Positions 43,190 through 52,332 of a DNA stretch of 64,000 nt are shown here, in pieces. A program made the position numbers and the translations under genes. The notes beneath the pieces are model-generated. The model was not told the DNA's origin and did not search any database. It worked only from the letters and a program-made list of their open reading frames with translations. Each line of letters opens with the position of its first letter. The first letter of the stretch is position 1. Location of the stretch: NCBI RefSeq assembly GCF_035515035.1, contig NZ_DATJCA010000169.1, positions 1-64,000 on the forward strand, given 5' to 3'. Source of the DNA: Gelidibacter sp035515035. GTDB taxonomy: Bacteria > Bacteroidota > Bacteroidia > Flavobacteriales > Flavobacteriaceae.

Positions 43190-45508
43190 CTACTTCTTGT
43201 GTTTTTCAGGAAATGGAATTGGCTTTACAGAGCTGTCATGTGCGTGATAATACTCTTCCAGTAGATTCATTGTAGCCGTCAACAAGTCCTTTGTTTCTAA
43301 CAGAATGCTAAAATATAAGGTGGTATTTTTCGGACTTGATTCTTCTGTTCGTGTTCGCTCGACCTGTTTTTGGATCTTGCCCGTTACAAGAGATACAATT
43401 TCCTTTTTCCTGCCTAAAATGATTCCTATTTCCTCAAATGAATGAGATTCAAATGCGTTTCGTGAGTTGTTGAACAAGCGCTCAAAACGTTCATCCACTT
43501 CTTTAAGTTCCTTTATTTGGCTGAACTTTAATTTTTTATGGTTGTTGTGGATGTGTTTATGACTCATTTTAGAAATGTATTCCAAAGACTGGGTCATGTC
43601 CTGCAAATACCCTAAAATATTGATGTAAAAATTACTGGCGCCAACACTTGAATCGTCTAAGTTTTTAATAAAATAGAAGATGTTGTCACGCAGTTCTTCA
43701 ACCTCATCAGAGAGTTTTCGAACTTGTTTCTTATTTTTCTTCAACAGTGAAAGATCCTGTAAAGCAAGTCCGTTAATAGCGTTGGTGTAAATCCTATTCC
43801 CACGTTTGATAACATTGGCAATGTTCTTTGCACTTTCATGAATCACGCCTTGTACAGAACTGCTTTCGGTTTTGTTCAAACGATCTTCAGCTTTCGTTTC
43901 CTTCACCTTTTCTCTATGTGCAATGGAACTTTTGATCAGCAAGCCAAATGCAACCAACAATAAAATCGGGAACATGACCTTGATATTCAAATTCAGTAAG
44001 TAGGCCACTAAAGCCGCTGAAAGGAAGGCACTGATAGCGGTAAAAAACCATCCACCAATCACATTGATCACACCTGCCACTCTATACACAGCACTTTCAG
44101 CTCCCCACGCACGGTCGGCCAGGGATGATCCCATAGCAACCATAAATGTAACGTAGGTTGTGGATAAAGGCAATTTCCAAGACGTTGCAATGGCAATCAA
44201 AACAGCAGCAACCATAAGGTTTACAGCAGCTCTTACCAAGTCAAAAGAAGGTAATTCGTGTACTTTATCCCTTGCCAATTGAATGACAGGAGGCTCAAAC
44301 TGCTTATCTATTTTAGCTTCCCAAGATTTGGGCAAGATATATGAGGATGCTTGTGACAATCCCATCGCTATCCTAACGAAGATTCTTGATAAAAAATTGG
44401 GTTGAAAACGTTCTTTAGTATCCCCTTGACTTGAAAGGTCAATAGAAGTTTTTACCACATTTTTCGCCTTAGAGGAAAACCAAAGGGTCAATACCATAAT
44501 GACACCTGCCAAGAACAATAATAAAGTAGGAGTTGAAGCGGATTCGCCCAAACTCTTCATGGAAAATTCTGAGGCCGACAGACCAAGCGTATTGACCGCC
44601 GGATCCATGAAATCAGTATAGGCCTGAAATGCCCCAATTGTAGGCCCGATAAAGTTGACCAAGTCATTCCCCGCAAAAGCTAATGCCAATGCAAAAGTAC
44701 CTACCAAAATGACCAACTTATAGATATTAGTCTTAAAAAACTCAATCAGGGCGTAGGACAATATGACCCAAAAAGTAAAACTGATGGTCACGATATATAA
44801 TGCTTGATGCTCTAAAAACGCTTTTATGGTTTCACCTCCAATAAGATCATAACTTTGGCTGGCAAAATTGGTGCCCCCAATACCTTTTATGAAAATGAAA
44901 TAAGTTATTGAAGTCAAAGCAAAACCTCCAAATAGCGCCCCCACCCAATTCGCTTTCCTTTCAAAATCGTAAGAAAGCAAGAGTCTGGCCACCCATTGTA
45001 CAAAGGCACCAATAGAAAATGCCACCACGACAGAAAGCAAAATTCCGAAGATAATTTCCGATACCTTATCTGTATTGATATAATCCAGGACTTCCATATA
45101 ACCTCCACCACTATGACTTATTTTAATCAAGGTCATCGCAACAGACGCACCTAGTAGCTCAAATACAATTGATACCGTTGTGGAAGTGGGCAGCCCAATG
45201 GAGTTAAAGAAATCTAACAGTAAAATATCAGTGAGCATGACCGCCATAAAAATGATCATAATTTCGCTGAACATAAATTGCTCAGGATGGAAAATCCCAT
45301 TACGAGCTATTTCCATCATCCCACTTGAAAATATCGCACCAATTCCAATTCCAAGACTCGCCACGATCATTAACGTTCGAAAAGAAACTGCTTTTGAACC
45401 CATCGCCGAATTTAAAAAATTCACGGCATCATTGCTGACACCAACCACCAAATCAGCAACTGCTAAAATGGCTAAGGCAATGATCATGTATAAGTAAATA
45501 TTGTCCAT
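43190..45508 (-). CDS. PiT-family inorganic phosphate transporter with long cytoplasmic tail
   Basis: A 772-residue protein. The PiT signature VSNDAVNFLNSAMGSKA (about 23-40) and its inverted-repeat partner AGNDLVNFIGP (about 274-284) mark the two halves of a low-affinity phosphate/cation symporter with about 12 helices. The C-terminal ~220 residues (about 550-772) are soluble, helical and charged, resembling a PhoU-like regulatory domain fused to the carrier. It is twice the size of simple PitA proteins for this reason. The porin gene next to it suggests a joint phosphate uptake role. Confidence 0.9.
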   Translation of the reverse strand: MDNIYLYMIIALAILAVADLVVGVSNDAVNFLNSAMGSKAVSFRTLMIVASLGIGIGAIFSSGMMEIARNGIFHPEQFMFSEIMIIFMAVMLTDILLLDFFNSIGLPTSTTVSIVFELLGASVAMTLIKISHSGGGYMEVLDYINTDKVSEIIFGILLSVVVAFSIGAFVQWVARLLLSYDFERKANWVGALFGGFALTSITYFIFIKGIGGTNFASQSYDLIGGETIKAFLEHQALYIVTISFTFWVILSYALIEFFKTNIYKLVILVGTFALALAFAGNDLVNFIGPTIGAFQAYTDFMDPAVNTLGLSASEFSMKSLGESASTPTLLLFLAGVIMVLTLWFSSKAKNVVKTSIDLSSQGDTKERFQPNFLSRIFVRIAMGLSQASSYILPKSWEAKIDKQFEPPVIQLARDKVHELPSFDLVRAAVNLMVAAVLIAIATSWKLPLSTTYVTFMVAMGSSLADRAWGAESAVYRVAGVINVIGGWFFTAISAFLSAALVAYLLNLNIKVMFPILLLVAFGLLIKSSIAHREKVKETKAEDRLNKTESSSVQGVIHESAKNIANVIKRGNRIYTNAINGLALQDLSLLKKNKKQVRKLSDEVEELRDNIFYFIKNLDDSSVGASNFYINILGYLQDMTQSLEYISKMSHKHIHNNHKKLKFSQIKELKEVDERFERLFNNSRNAFESHSFEEIGIILGRKKEIVSLVTGKIQKQVERTRTEESSPKNTTLYFSILLETKDLLTATMNLLEEYYHAHDSSVKPIPFPEKHKK

Positions 45509-45577
45509 AATATCGTATAAAATAGTTTACAAATATCCTGACAGTTTTTGAAGGACATGTTACCTAAATGTTATTTT

Positions 45578-46780
45578 TTAAAAATGAATGGCAAATTGTA
45601 ATCGCCACAGTAATTGGTCATTTGAAAAATTCATGGTTAAATAGCTCACATCAGATTGCACTTTTAATTTATGACCTATAATGTATTTTGAAACCCCTAA
45701 AGTGTACTGATTTTGAGCATTATCAGATGTAATATCTTTATCAAAGTCTATGTTTGTATATCTTCCTGAAACTTCCCAATTGCTTTCAAATAGATAACCT
45801 GCCTGAAAATTCAGTCCGTTTCCTATCTGGACGGCATCCCCAGTAAGCGTTCCGTCAGAATTCTTCGCCAGCGGATCGGCAGCTGTTCTATCGGCATATT
45901 CCGCCATCAGTGAAAATCCTTGATATTTAAACATGGCATCAATAAAAACGGTTGAAATATTCGTTTCAAAAAAACCGGTATCTGTCACCATATATGATCC
46001 TTGGTTACTTCCAGTTTTGACTGCATTGTTATTGAAATCATACGTAAAGCCCACAGCTAATTTAGGCGTGTCCTCTCGGTAGATATCACTACCTATATAA
46101 TCTCCGTTTTTTGTGAAATTGCCGAAAGGAAGAAGTTCCAATCGTGATGTGTATTGAAAACCACCAAGGTTACCAGAGGTAATGTTGCGTCCTTCGCCCT
46201 GAGACCATGCAAATGCCTCCTTAACGACAAACTTTTCAGAAAGTTTAAAATGATGTCTTAATTGAAATCCAAGATCCCGATCAATATTATAATTACCGTT
46301 CAAAAGTGACCTATCCACCATCTGAAGATTGCCTGAAGATATGATATGGTCCCTATTCCCTGGAAGTTTCGTCTGTCCGAACCATAATTCGAAGTTTTGA
46401 TAAAAATTCCATTTCATAACGGCGTCTAAAATATAGCGAGGTGCATTAGAGGTATATTCCGAACCTCCAGAAATATCCCTATTGGAAAGACCGATTGCTA
46501 TTTTATAAGTTAATTTGGGGGAGTAGGCAAAACCATCAAGTTTGAGGCGTGCCCTTCTGATTAAAAAACTCGTTTGTTCATTAGCAAAACTGGCGTCTTC
46601 CTCTTCCCATTGTGAGAATCCCTGAAACTGCATTTGCATCCCTACCTTCATGGACCACGTACTGTCTTTTCCTTTAAGATTAAGAATACCCTCTCCAAAC
46701 TTAGGAGCATACATATCCTGAGCATGCACAATTGAAGCTGTAACAAAAAACAATACCAAAAGTGCTGGTCGAAATGCCAT
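45578..46780 (-). CDS. OprO/OprP-type phosphate-selective porin
   Basis: A 400-residue outer-membrane protein with a signal peptide (about 1-20, SIVHAQ) and a 16-strand porin-like pattern. MQMQFQGFSQWEE, SFLIRRARLKLDGFAYSPKLTYKI and FELWFGQTKLPGNRDH are typical of the porin_O_P family. It is upstream of the PiT transporter gene on the same strand (69 nt apart), so together they can bring anions, probably phosphate, across both membranes. Inverted and direct TTAAC repeats lie upstream. Confidence 0.88.
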   Translation of the reverse strand: MAFRPALLVLFFVTASIVHAQDMYAPKFGEGILNLKGKDSTWSMKVGMQMQFQGFSQWEEEDASFANEQTSFLIRRARLKLDGFAYSPKLTYKIAIGLSNRDISGGSEYTSNAPRYILDAVMKWNFYQNFELWFGQTKLPGNRDHIISSGNLQMVDRSLLNGNYNIDRDLGFQLRHHFKLSEKFVVKEAFAWSQGEGRNITSGNLGGFQYTSRLELLPFGNFTKNGDYIGSDIYREDTPKLAVGFTYDFNNNAVKTGSNQGSYMVTDTGFFETNISTVFIDAMFKYQGFSLMAEYADRTAADPLAKNSDGTLTGDAVQIGNGLNFQAGYLFESNWEVSGRYTNIDFDKDITSDNAQNQYTLGVSKYIIGHKLKVQSDVSYLTMNFSNDQLLWRLQFAIHF

Positions 46781-46820
46781 TAATCAGAGTTCTTTTTCAA
46801 CGACAAAGAACTGACTTTAA

Positions 46821-46849
46821 TGTTAACTTAACGTTTCCTAATCGTTAAG
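46821..46849 (-). promoter_or_regulatory. TTAAC repeat element upstream of the porin gene
   Basis: Inverted repeat CTTAACG (46827-46833) / CGTTAAG (46843-46849) with a 9-nt spacer, plus an adjacent GTTAACTTAAC cluster. It lies 40-70 nt upstream of the porin ATG and just upstream of a -7-like GTTCTTTG (46804-46811, minus). A PhoB/PhoP-type site is possible given the phosphate genes, but this is inference. Confidence 0.4.
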
Positions 46850-46946
46850 ATTTTTAAAAAACACCTAAGGTGAACATATCCTTTCTCAAGAAATTAAACC
46901 GAAAAAGTTGTGTTTACATCAGGCTTGTAGAATTATAAGCTTCTTT

Positions 46947-47579
46947 CTACTGTCCATTAAAGGTATTCATTGTAATGTTTACACCTGCCGTTCCAAAAGA
47001 TTTTATGAGCTCAAAGGCCTTGTCCAGGCGTTCTGGTAATTTCGCTTCTTCTTCTGGGGTCCATTCTCCCAAAACATAATCTACTTGTCGACCTTTACTA
47101 AAGGCATCACTAATACCAAACCTAAAACGGTTGTAATTGATAGTTTGCAATTTGTCTTGCGTGTCCTTTAATCCATTATGGCCACCATCACTACCTTTGG
47201 TCTTTAGGCGAATGGTGCCGAAAGGTAAATTCAAATCATCAGTAATTACCAATAGGTTTTCAAGGGGAATATTCTCTTTGTTCAGCCAATACACGATGGC
47301 CTTCCCGCTTAAATTCATGTAGGTGCTAGGTTTTAATAAAATAAACTGTCGCCCTTTAAATCTATATATGGCCACGTCTCCTAATTTTTGGGTCTCAAAA
47401 CTCAAACCTTCTTTTTTGACTAAATGGTCCAAGATTCTGAAACCAATATTATGACGTGTGTTGGCATAATCACTACCAATATTACCTAAACCTACAATGA
47501 GATATTTTTTCATGGTATTTTCTTCAACAGGTGTTGCGTTTTTTGAAGAACTAAAAAATTTGCGTAAATAACTTAGCAT
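46947..47579 (-). CDS. pth: Peptidyl-tRNA hydrolase
   Basis: A 210-residue enzyme that releases peptides from stalled peptidyl-tRNAs. KKYLIVGLGNIGSDYANTRHNIGFRILD carries the catalytic His and Asn pair. Further conserved stretches are LLKPSTYMNLSGKAI and DLNLPFGTIRLKTKGSDGGHNGLK. The usual core begins at the Met at 47513; the 22-residue N-terminal extension MLSYLRKFFSS is found in related flavobacterial proteins as I recall, so either start is possible. Confidence 0.95.
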   Translation of the reverse strand: MLSYLRKFFSSSKNATPVEENTMKKYLIVGLGNIGSDYANTRHNIGFRILDHLVKKEGLSFETQKLGDVAIYRFKGRQFILLKPSTYMNLSGKAIVYWLNKENIPLENLLVITDDLNLPFGTIRLKTKGSDGGHNGLKDTQDKLQTINYNRFRFGISDAFSKGRQVDYVLGEWTPEEEAKLPERLDKAFELIKSFGTAGVNITMNTFNGQ

Positions 47580-47962
47580 TTAAGTTCTATATTAAATTTT
47601 ACTACAGTGAAAATAACCTTTTATGAGAAAAGTTTCGGAATTTATCCGGTAAACAATCTTCAATGGGAAAAACAAAAGATATTAACGGGAGCTTAGTTCC
47701 CACCAAAATGGCGGGATTATCCCGAAAATTATCGGACAACAATTCTATTCCTACGCGCCTTCGGTTTTTAACAAAAACAGATAGTAGCATAAAACTTAGA
47801 GATCCCGATAAAGGCGGGATTGGTTCATCCAACATATTCCAATCCGCCTTCGGCTTTTAACACTACAGATTGTAGCATAGAATTTAAAGATCCCGCCAAA
47901 ATGCGGGATTAGTTCAATCAGCAAAACTCAATGCGCTTCGCTTTTAAGTTTTGGGTTTCACT
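47580..47962. other. Intergenic repeat region between pth and rplY
   Basis: No gene is credible here; short overlapping frames on both strands are by-products of the repeats. The region holds an imperfect 89-bp tandem repeat and CCCG(A/C)-type hairpins, described separately. Confidence 0.7.
47690..47945. repeat. Imperfect 89-bp tandem intergenic repeat
   Basis: Unit A starts at 47747 and unit B at 47836 (period 89). They share ATTCC, CGCCTTCGG, TTTTTAAC/CTTTTAAC, a GTAGCATA core, AGATCCCG and GCGGGATT followed by GTTCA. Partial flanking copies lie at about 47693-47725 (CCACCAAAATGGCGGGATTA) and about 47928-47950. The GATCCCG/CGGGATT arms form a hairpin in each unit. Similar CCCGATA hairpins occur at 8469-8487. 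Confidence 0.7.
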
Positions 47963-47997
47963 AAAAAAAGCATCCTGAATGAACAGAATGCTTTTAA
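47962..47997 (-). terminator. Terminator of rplY
   Basis: Stem AAAAGCAT-CCTG / CAGA-ATGCTTTT with an A-run on the left that reads as seven T on the minus strand; 20 nt after the rplY stop codon. Confidence 0.75.
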
Positions 47998-48016
47998 ATA
48001 TGTTGTGAAACAAGAT

Positions 48017-48679
48017 TTATTCTTGACCTTCTGCAGGTGTTTCAGCGCCTTCAGCAGTTGCTTCAGCTCCTTCTGCACCTTCCGCTCCTTCTTCAAGTTC
48101 ATCCTCATCTTCACCTTCAAATTCGGCAATACTTGCTCTAGAACGTCTTACTTGACATACGACGGTATTGTCCGGATGTAAGAATTTATAATCAGGATTT
48201 TCCAATTCAGTAATGTATAATTTACTTCCAATTTTTAAAGGTGTAATATCAGCCTCTATAAAATCAGGTAAATTTGCTGGGATAGCTTTAACTTTAAGCT
48301 TACGTTGGTTTCTTTGTAAAACACCACCATTTAATACCCCTTTTGAAGTTCCTATGATATGTACAGGAATTTCCATCATAATTTCTTTGTCATCAAATAA
48401 TTGATAGAAATCGATGTGTAAAATTCTCCCAGATACTGGGTGAAATTGAATGTCTTGCATAATGGCATTATAAGACGTTCCATTTTCTACGGCAATCACA
48501 ACTGTATGCGCATTTGGCGTATAAACCAGTTTAGAGAAAGCCAATTCAGGTGCTGAGAAATGCACTGGTTTGTCTCCTCCGTATAGTACGCAAGGAACCT
48601 GACCAGCATTACGTAAGGCTTTTGTTGCTTTTTTGCCCACGCTTTCTCTTTGAGATCCGTTGATTGTAATTGATTTCAT
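48017..48679 (-). CDS. rplY: 50S ribosomal protein L25 (Ctc/TL5 form)
   Basis: A 220-residue bL25. The 5S-rRNA-binding domain (about 1-95) includes GSQRESVGKKATKALRNAGQVPCVLYGG. The second CTC domain (about 96-185) and an acidic Glu/Ala-rich tail (about 185-220, low complexity) follow. It is the long Ctc form, not the short E. coli L25. It lies 63 nt downstream of prs on the same strand, the usual prs-ctc arrangement. Confidence 0.95.
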   Translation of the reverse strand: MKSITINGSQRESVGKKATKALRNAGQVPCVLYGGDKPVHFSAPELAFSKLVYTPNAHTVVIAVENGTSYNAIMQDIQFHPVSGRILHIDFYQLFDDKEIMMEIPVHIIGTSKGVLNGGVLQRNQRKLKVKAIPANLPDFIEADITPLKIGSKLYITELENPDYKFLHPDNTVVCQVRRSRASIAEFEGEDEDELEEGAEGAEGAEATAEGAETPAEGQE

Positions 48680-48742
48680 TTAAAATTTATTTATTAATTA
48701 TTACTATTATTTAATCTTAATTATTGTGCTTATTGTACAACT

Positions 48743-49684
48743 CTACATTAAAAACTTAGAACTAATGGACTTGTTATAATGTACGTTATGCATAACATCA
48801 GCAAACAAATCGGCACAACTGAGGACTCTGATTTTGTCGCTTTTTTGTTTTAAAGGAATGGAATCGGTCACGATCAATTCTTCCAATTTTGAATTCTCCA
48901 AACGCTCATAAGCATTTCCTGATAGGATAGGATGTGTACAAATAGCCCTCACACTCAAGGCGCCACGCTCCATCATCAAATCTGCCGCTTTAGTCAAGGT
49001 TCCAGCGGTATCAACCATGTCATCTACCAACACCACATTTTTACCCGTCACCTCACCAATCAATTCCATATGTGAAATGACATTGGCCTTTTCACGTTGC
49101 TTGTAACAGATGACCACATCACTTTCCATTGTTTTGGAATAGGCATAAGCTCTTTTGGAACCCCCCATATCAGGTGAAGCAATAGTCAAGTTGTCAAGAT
49201 TCAGACTTCTCAAATAAGGTAGAAATACTGTAGATGCAAATAAATGATCAACTGGTTTTTCAAAGAATCCTTGAATTTGATCCGCATGCAAATCCATAGT
49301 AATAATTCGGGTTGCACCTGCTGCTTCTAGCATTTTTGCTACAAGCTTGGCAGCAATCGGTACTCTTGGTTTATCCTTTCTATCCTGTCTTGCCCAACCA
49401 AAGTATGGTAAAACTGCAGTAATATGTCTTGCTGATGCTCGTTTTGCGGCGTCAATCATCAATAACATTTCCATTAAGTTCTTAGGACCAGGATGCGTAG
49501 ATCCGATGATAAAAATTCGAGTCCCTCTTATCGATTCTTCATAAGATGGCTGAAATTCGCCATCACTATAGGTGGACGTAATAACGTTGCCTAAAGACGC
49601 ACCAAATTTGGCGGCTATTTTTTCAGCGAGTTCTGTGCTCTGTGAACATGCAAAAATCTTGGCTTCTGGAACATAATCAGGCAT
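48743..49684 (-). CDS. prs: Ribose-phosphate pyrophosphokinase
   Basis: A 313-residue PRPP synthase that makes PRPP from ribose 5-phosphate and ATP for nucleotide, His and Trp synthesis. The start MPDYVPEAKIFACSQS (49684) is preferred over the ATG at 49708, which adds eight residues without family support. FGWARQDRKDKPRVPI, the flexible-loop region and the PRPP-binding loop VVLVDDMVDTAGTLTKAA are evident. An exact -7 box lies upstream (49736-49743). Confidence 0.95.
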   Translation of the reverse strand: MPDYVPEAKIFACSQSTELAEKIAAKFGASLGNVITSTYSDGEFQPSYEESIRGTRIFIIGSTHPGPKNLMEMLLMIDAAKRASARHITAVLPYFGWARQDRKDKPRVPIAAKLVAKMLEAAGATRIITMDLHADQIQGFFEKPVDHLFASTVFLPYLRSLNLDNLTIASPDMGGSKRAYAYSKTMESDVVICYKQREKANVISHMELIGEVTGKNVVLVDDMVDTAGTLTKAADLMMERGALSVRAICTHPILSGNAYERLENSKLEELIVTDSIPLKQKSDKIRVLSCADLFADVMHNVHYNKSISSKFLM

Positions 49685-49735
49685 TGTAAGAGAGTGTTTT
49701 ATAACCAATTAATCCTCGTTTTCTTTAACAGGCTG

Positions 49736-49743
49736 CAAATTTA
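49736..49743 (-). promoter_or_regulatory. -7 box of prs-rplY
   Basis: TAAATTTG on the minus strand, exact consensus, 51 nt before the prs ATG at 49684. Confidence 0.6.
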
Positions 49744-49787
49744 AGAATTTAATTGGACAGAAAAAGTATAAAAGAAAGATATTTTAG

Positions 49788-49817
49788 TTGTTTGTAGAAA
49801 AAAATTTTATAATTTTG
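49788..49817 (+). promoter_or_regulatory. Promoter of tRNA-Leu
   Basis: TTG (49788-49790) and TAATTTTG (49810-49817) separated by 19 nt; 23 nt before the mature tRNA 5' end. Confidence 0.7.
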
Positions 49818-49840
49818 CAGTCCCGATTTAGTACATCCTT

Positions 49841-49922
49841 GCTCAAGTGGTGGAATTGGTAGACACGTTGGATTCAAAATCCAATGTCGCGAGACGTGCG
49901 GGTTCGATTCCCGCCTTGAGTA
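49841..49922 (+). tRNA. tRNA-Leu (CAA)
   Basis: Class II tRNA: acceptor GCTCAAG / CTTGAGT (G1-U72 wobble), D-arm with GGTGGAATTGGTAGACAC, anticodon stem TTGGA/TCCAA around TTCAAAA (anticodon CAA), variable arm TGTCGCGAGACGT, T-arm GCGGGTTCGATTCCCGC. CCA is not encoded. It reads UUG. Confidence 0.95.
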
Positions 49923-49929
49923 CAGAAAG

Positions 49930-49961
49930 AAAAAGCCGAGATATAAATCTCGGCTTTTTTA
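49930..49961. terminator. Terminator after tRNA-Leu, shared with acn
   Basis: 13-bp stem AAAAAGCCGAGAT / ATCTCGGCTTTTT with a 4-nt loop, between the rightward tRNA and the leftward aconitase gene; T-tracts on both strands. Confidence 0.9.
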
Positions 49962-50011
49962 TTTCAGATATAACAATTAGGATTTAAGCATGTCTTATAA
50001 AACAATCTTTC

Positions 50012-51982
50012 TTAAGATTTGAGTTTTTCCTTAAACTCATTAATGATACCACCTTTAAGCAGCATATTTATCTGGCGGTCGCTTAAAGTATGTTTAGTCT
50101 CAAATTCAAGGTTTTTACCTGAATCATTACTGACCTTGACTTTAATGGGCTTCCGGTCTATAATATCGTTCCTTAAATTTTTAAAGCTCACGGTATCTCC
50201 CTGCTCGATCTTGTTATAATCTGTGATAGACTTAAACTCAAGAGGCAATATCCCGAAATTTGCAAGGTTTTGCCAAGCAATACGAGCATAGGACAAGGCT
50301 ATTACGGCAACTTGACCCAGATATTTAGGTGCAAGTGCAGCGTGTTCCCTACTAGATCCCTGGGCGTAATTCTCCTTGGCGATTACAATGTGCCCGCCAT
50401 ATCGGGTTTTTGACTCCATGGCCCTATCATAAAAAGTGTGGTCAATCACCGAAAAGGTGTATTTACTGATTTCTGGAAGATTACTTCTAAAGGGCAATAC
50501 CTCTGCTCCTGCTTTCAAAATCTCATCGGTAGATATATCATCCCCCATTTTTAAAAGAACCGGCACTTCATAATCGTCCATCAGTGGATTAATATGAGGC
50601 AATGCTTTAATATTGGGACCTTTCTTCAATTCAATTTGAGAACCATCCTCGGGAGGAGCGACCAATAGTTCGGTATTGATGATTTCCATTTCTGGATTTT
50701 CATATTGGGGATAGCTCATGCCATATAATTTCTCAAGGTCTCTAGGATCAGTAATCTTTCCTGTTAGGGCAGAAGCCGCGGCCGTTTCAGGACTGCAAAG
50801 GTAAACCTGGTCATCTTCCGTCCCCGACCTGCTTGGGAAATTTCTCGGCATCGTCCTTAAGCTGATGGTGTCCGAGGCCGGAGCCTGGCCCATCCCGATA
50901 CACCCCATACAACCCGACTGATGGAACCTTGCCCCTGCTTTAATCAAGTTCGCAAAGGCGTGGTTATCGATCATATTTTGGATAAGTTGTCTGGATGTTG
51001 GGTTGATATCAAATGATACTTCGCTATTGACCGATTTGTCTTTTACAATTGCGCCAGCAATCCAAAAATCACGTAGCCCTGGGTTAGCGGAAGATCCGAT
51101 GACTACTTGGCCAATAGGTCTTCCTGCAACTTCACTCACAGCAACTACATTTCCAGGACTAGTTGGTTGGGCAATAAGTGGAACCAACTCGTCCAACTTA
51201 ATTTCTTCATGTAAATCATATTCACAACCTTCATCGGCCACAAGTTCTATCCAATCTTCTTCCCTGCCTTGAGATTTTAAAAAGCGTTTGATCTCACCAT
51301 CGCTGGGGAATACGGTAGTAGTAGCCCCTAATTCGGCACCCATATTGGCAATGACGTGACGGTCCATAGCGCTTAGGTTTTTTAACCCGTCCCCGTAATA
51401 TTCCAAGATTTTCCCGACCCCGCCCTTAACACCATGCCTGCGGAGCATCTCCAGAATAACATCCTTAGCACTTACCCAATCCGGAAGTTTTCCTGTCAAT
51501 TTAACGCCCATCACCTTCGGCATCCTAACAAAAAAGAGTTCGCCCGCAATGGCAGCGGCCACATCCAGTCCCCCTGTACCAATGGCCAACATCCCCATAG
51601 AACCTGCGGCACAACTATGGCTGTCCGCTCCAACCATCGTTTTTCCTGGTTTACCGAAACGTTCCATATGCACCGGGTGACTAACCCCATTTCCTGCCCG
51701 GCTGTACCATAAACCAAAACGCTGTGAAGCCGACAAAAGGAACGCATGGTCATCCGCATTTTTAAAATCGGTCTGCAGCAGGTTATGATCTACATATTGA
51801 ACAGCAATCTCCGTTTTAGCTTTCTTTAGGCCCATCGCCTCCAATTCCAATTGAACTAAGGTGCCCGTTGCATCCTGTAATAGAGCTTGATCTATTTTTA
51901 TGCCTATTTCCGATCCTGGGGTCATGTCTCCAATGATCAAATGCGAGTCTATAAGTTTTTGGGTAACATTATGTTGTTTCAT
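50012..51982 (-). CDS. acn: Aconitate hydratase, Aquifex-type (about 650 residues)
   Basis: A 656-residue aconitase that interconverts citrate and isocitrate. Fe-S/active-site segments are visible: GADSHSCAAGSMGMLAIGTGGLDVA (about 118-142), SGCMGCIGMGQAP (about 355-367, C-x2-C) and LCSPETAAAS. The swivel domain has DDISTDEIL and YAQGSSREHAALAPKYL (about 560-580). It is much shorter than AcnA/AcnB (about 750-930) and fits the Aquifex-type putative aconitase group. Its DNA looks more G+C-rich than its neighbours by eye. Leftward, with a long (about 130 nt) leader. Confidence 0.85.
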   Translation of the reverse strand: MKQHNVTQKLIDSHLIIGDMTPGSEIGIKIDQALLQDATGTLVQLELEAMGLKKAKTEIAVQYVDHNLLQTDFKNADDHAFLLSASQRFGLWYSRAGNGVSHPVHMERFGKPGKTMVGADSHSCAAGSMGMLAIGTGGLDVAAAIAGELFFVRMPKVMGVKLTGKLPDWVSAKDVILEMLRRHGVKGGVGKILEYYGDGLKNLSAMDRHVIANMGAELGATTTVFPSDGEIKRFLKSQGREEDWIELVADEGCEYDLHEEIKLDELVPLIAQPTSPGNVVAVSEVAGRPIGQVVIGSSANPGLRDFWIAGAIVKDKSVNSEVSFDINPTSRQLIQNMIDNHAFANLIKAGARFHQSGCMGCIGMGQAPASDTISLRTMPRNFPSRSGTEDDQVYLCSPETAAASALTGKITDPRDLEKLYGMSYPQYENPEMEIINTELLVAPPEDGSQIELKKGPNIKALPHINPLMDDYEVPVLLKMGDDISTDEILKAGAEVLPFRSNLPEISKYTFSVIDHTFYDRAMESKTRYGGHIVIAKENYAQGSSREHAALAPKYLGQVAVIALSYARIAWQNLANFGILPLEFKSITDYNKIEQGDTVSFKNLRNDIIDRKPIKVKVSNDSGKNLEFETKHTLSDRQINMLLKGGIINEFKEKLKS

Positions 51983-52332
51983 GATATTATGTGATTTTTA
52001 ATAGGCAGTAGATAACATGCCATAATTATTTTTTATATCGTGATGAATCCGGCGTTTTAGGAAACAGAATTGCAGGTCATGGACTATGGATAAATCCAAT
52101 CCACAATGTGACTAAGATACAAATTTAAGGATTGCAAGGCGAGTTAAATATCTAATTGTCCAATAATTAGAGAAATATGGTTCTGTAAATAGAGGCTTCA
52201 ACAAACCTGATGGGGCCTTTTTTCTTCTAAATAGTGATGATAGTGTTTTTTGTAAATAAAAAAATTATAGCAACCAATCTAAGGTCTTTTTCATAATTTC
52301 TGTCACCTCCACTCTTTTACAAATTCCTCCAA
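51983..52332. other. Leader of acn and intergenic spacer
   Basis: Contains an exact minus-strand -7 box, TAAATTTG, at 52120-52127, giving the aconitase mRNA a leader of roughly 130 nt. No ORF, riboswitch or repeat was recognised in the leader. Confidence 0.5.
52120..52127 (-). promoter_or_regulatory. -7 box of acn
   Basis: TAAATTTG on the minus strand, exact consensus, about 140 nt before the acn ATG. Confidence 0.5.

Noticed and set aside
47602..47860. Overlapping short frames on both strands between pth and rplY
   Set aside because: They are products of the tandem repeat and hairpins; no start context or homology pattern.
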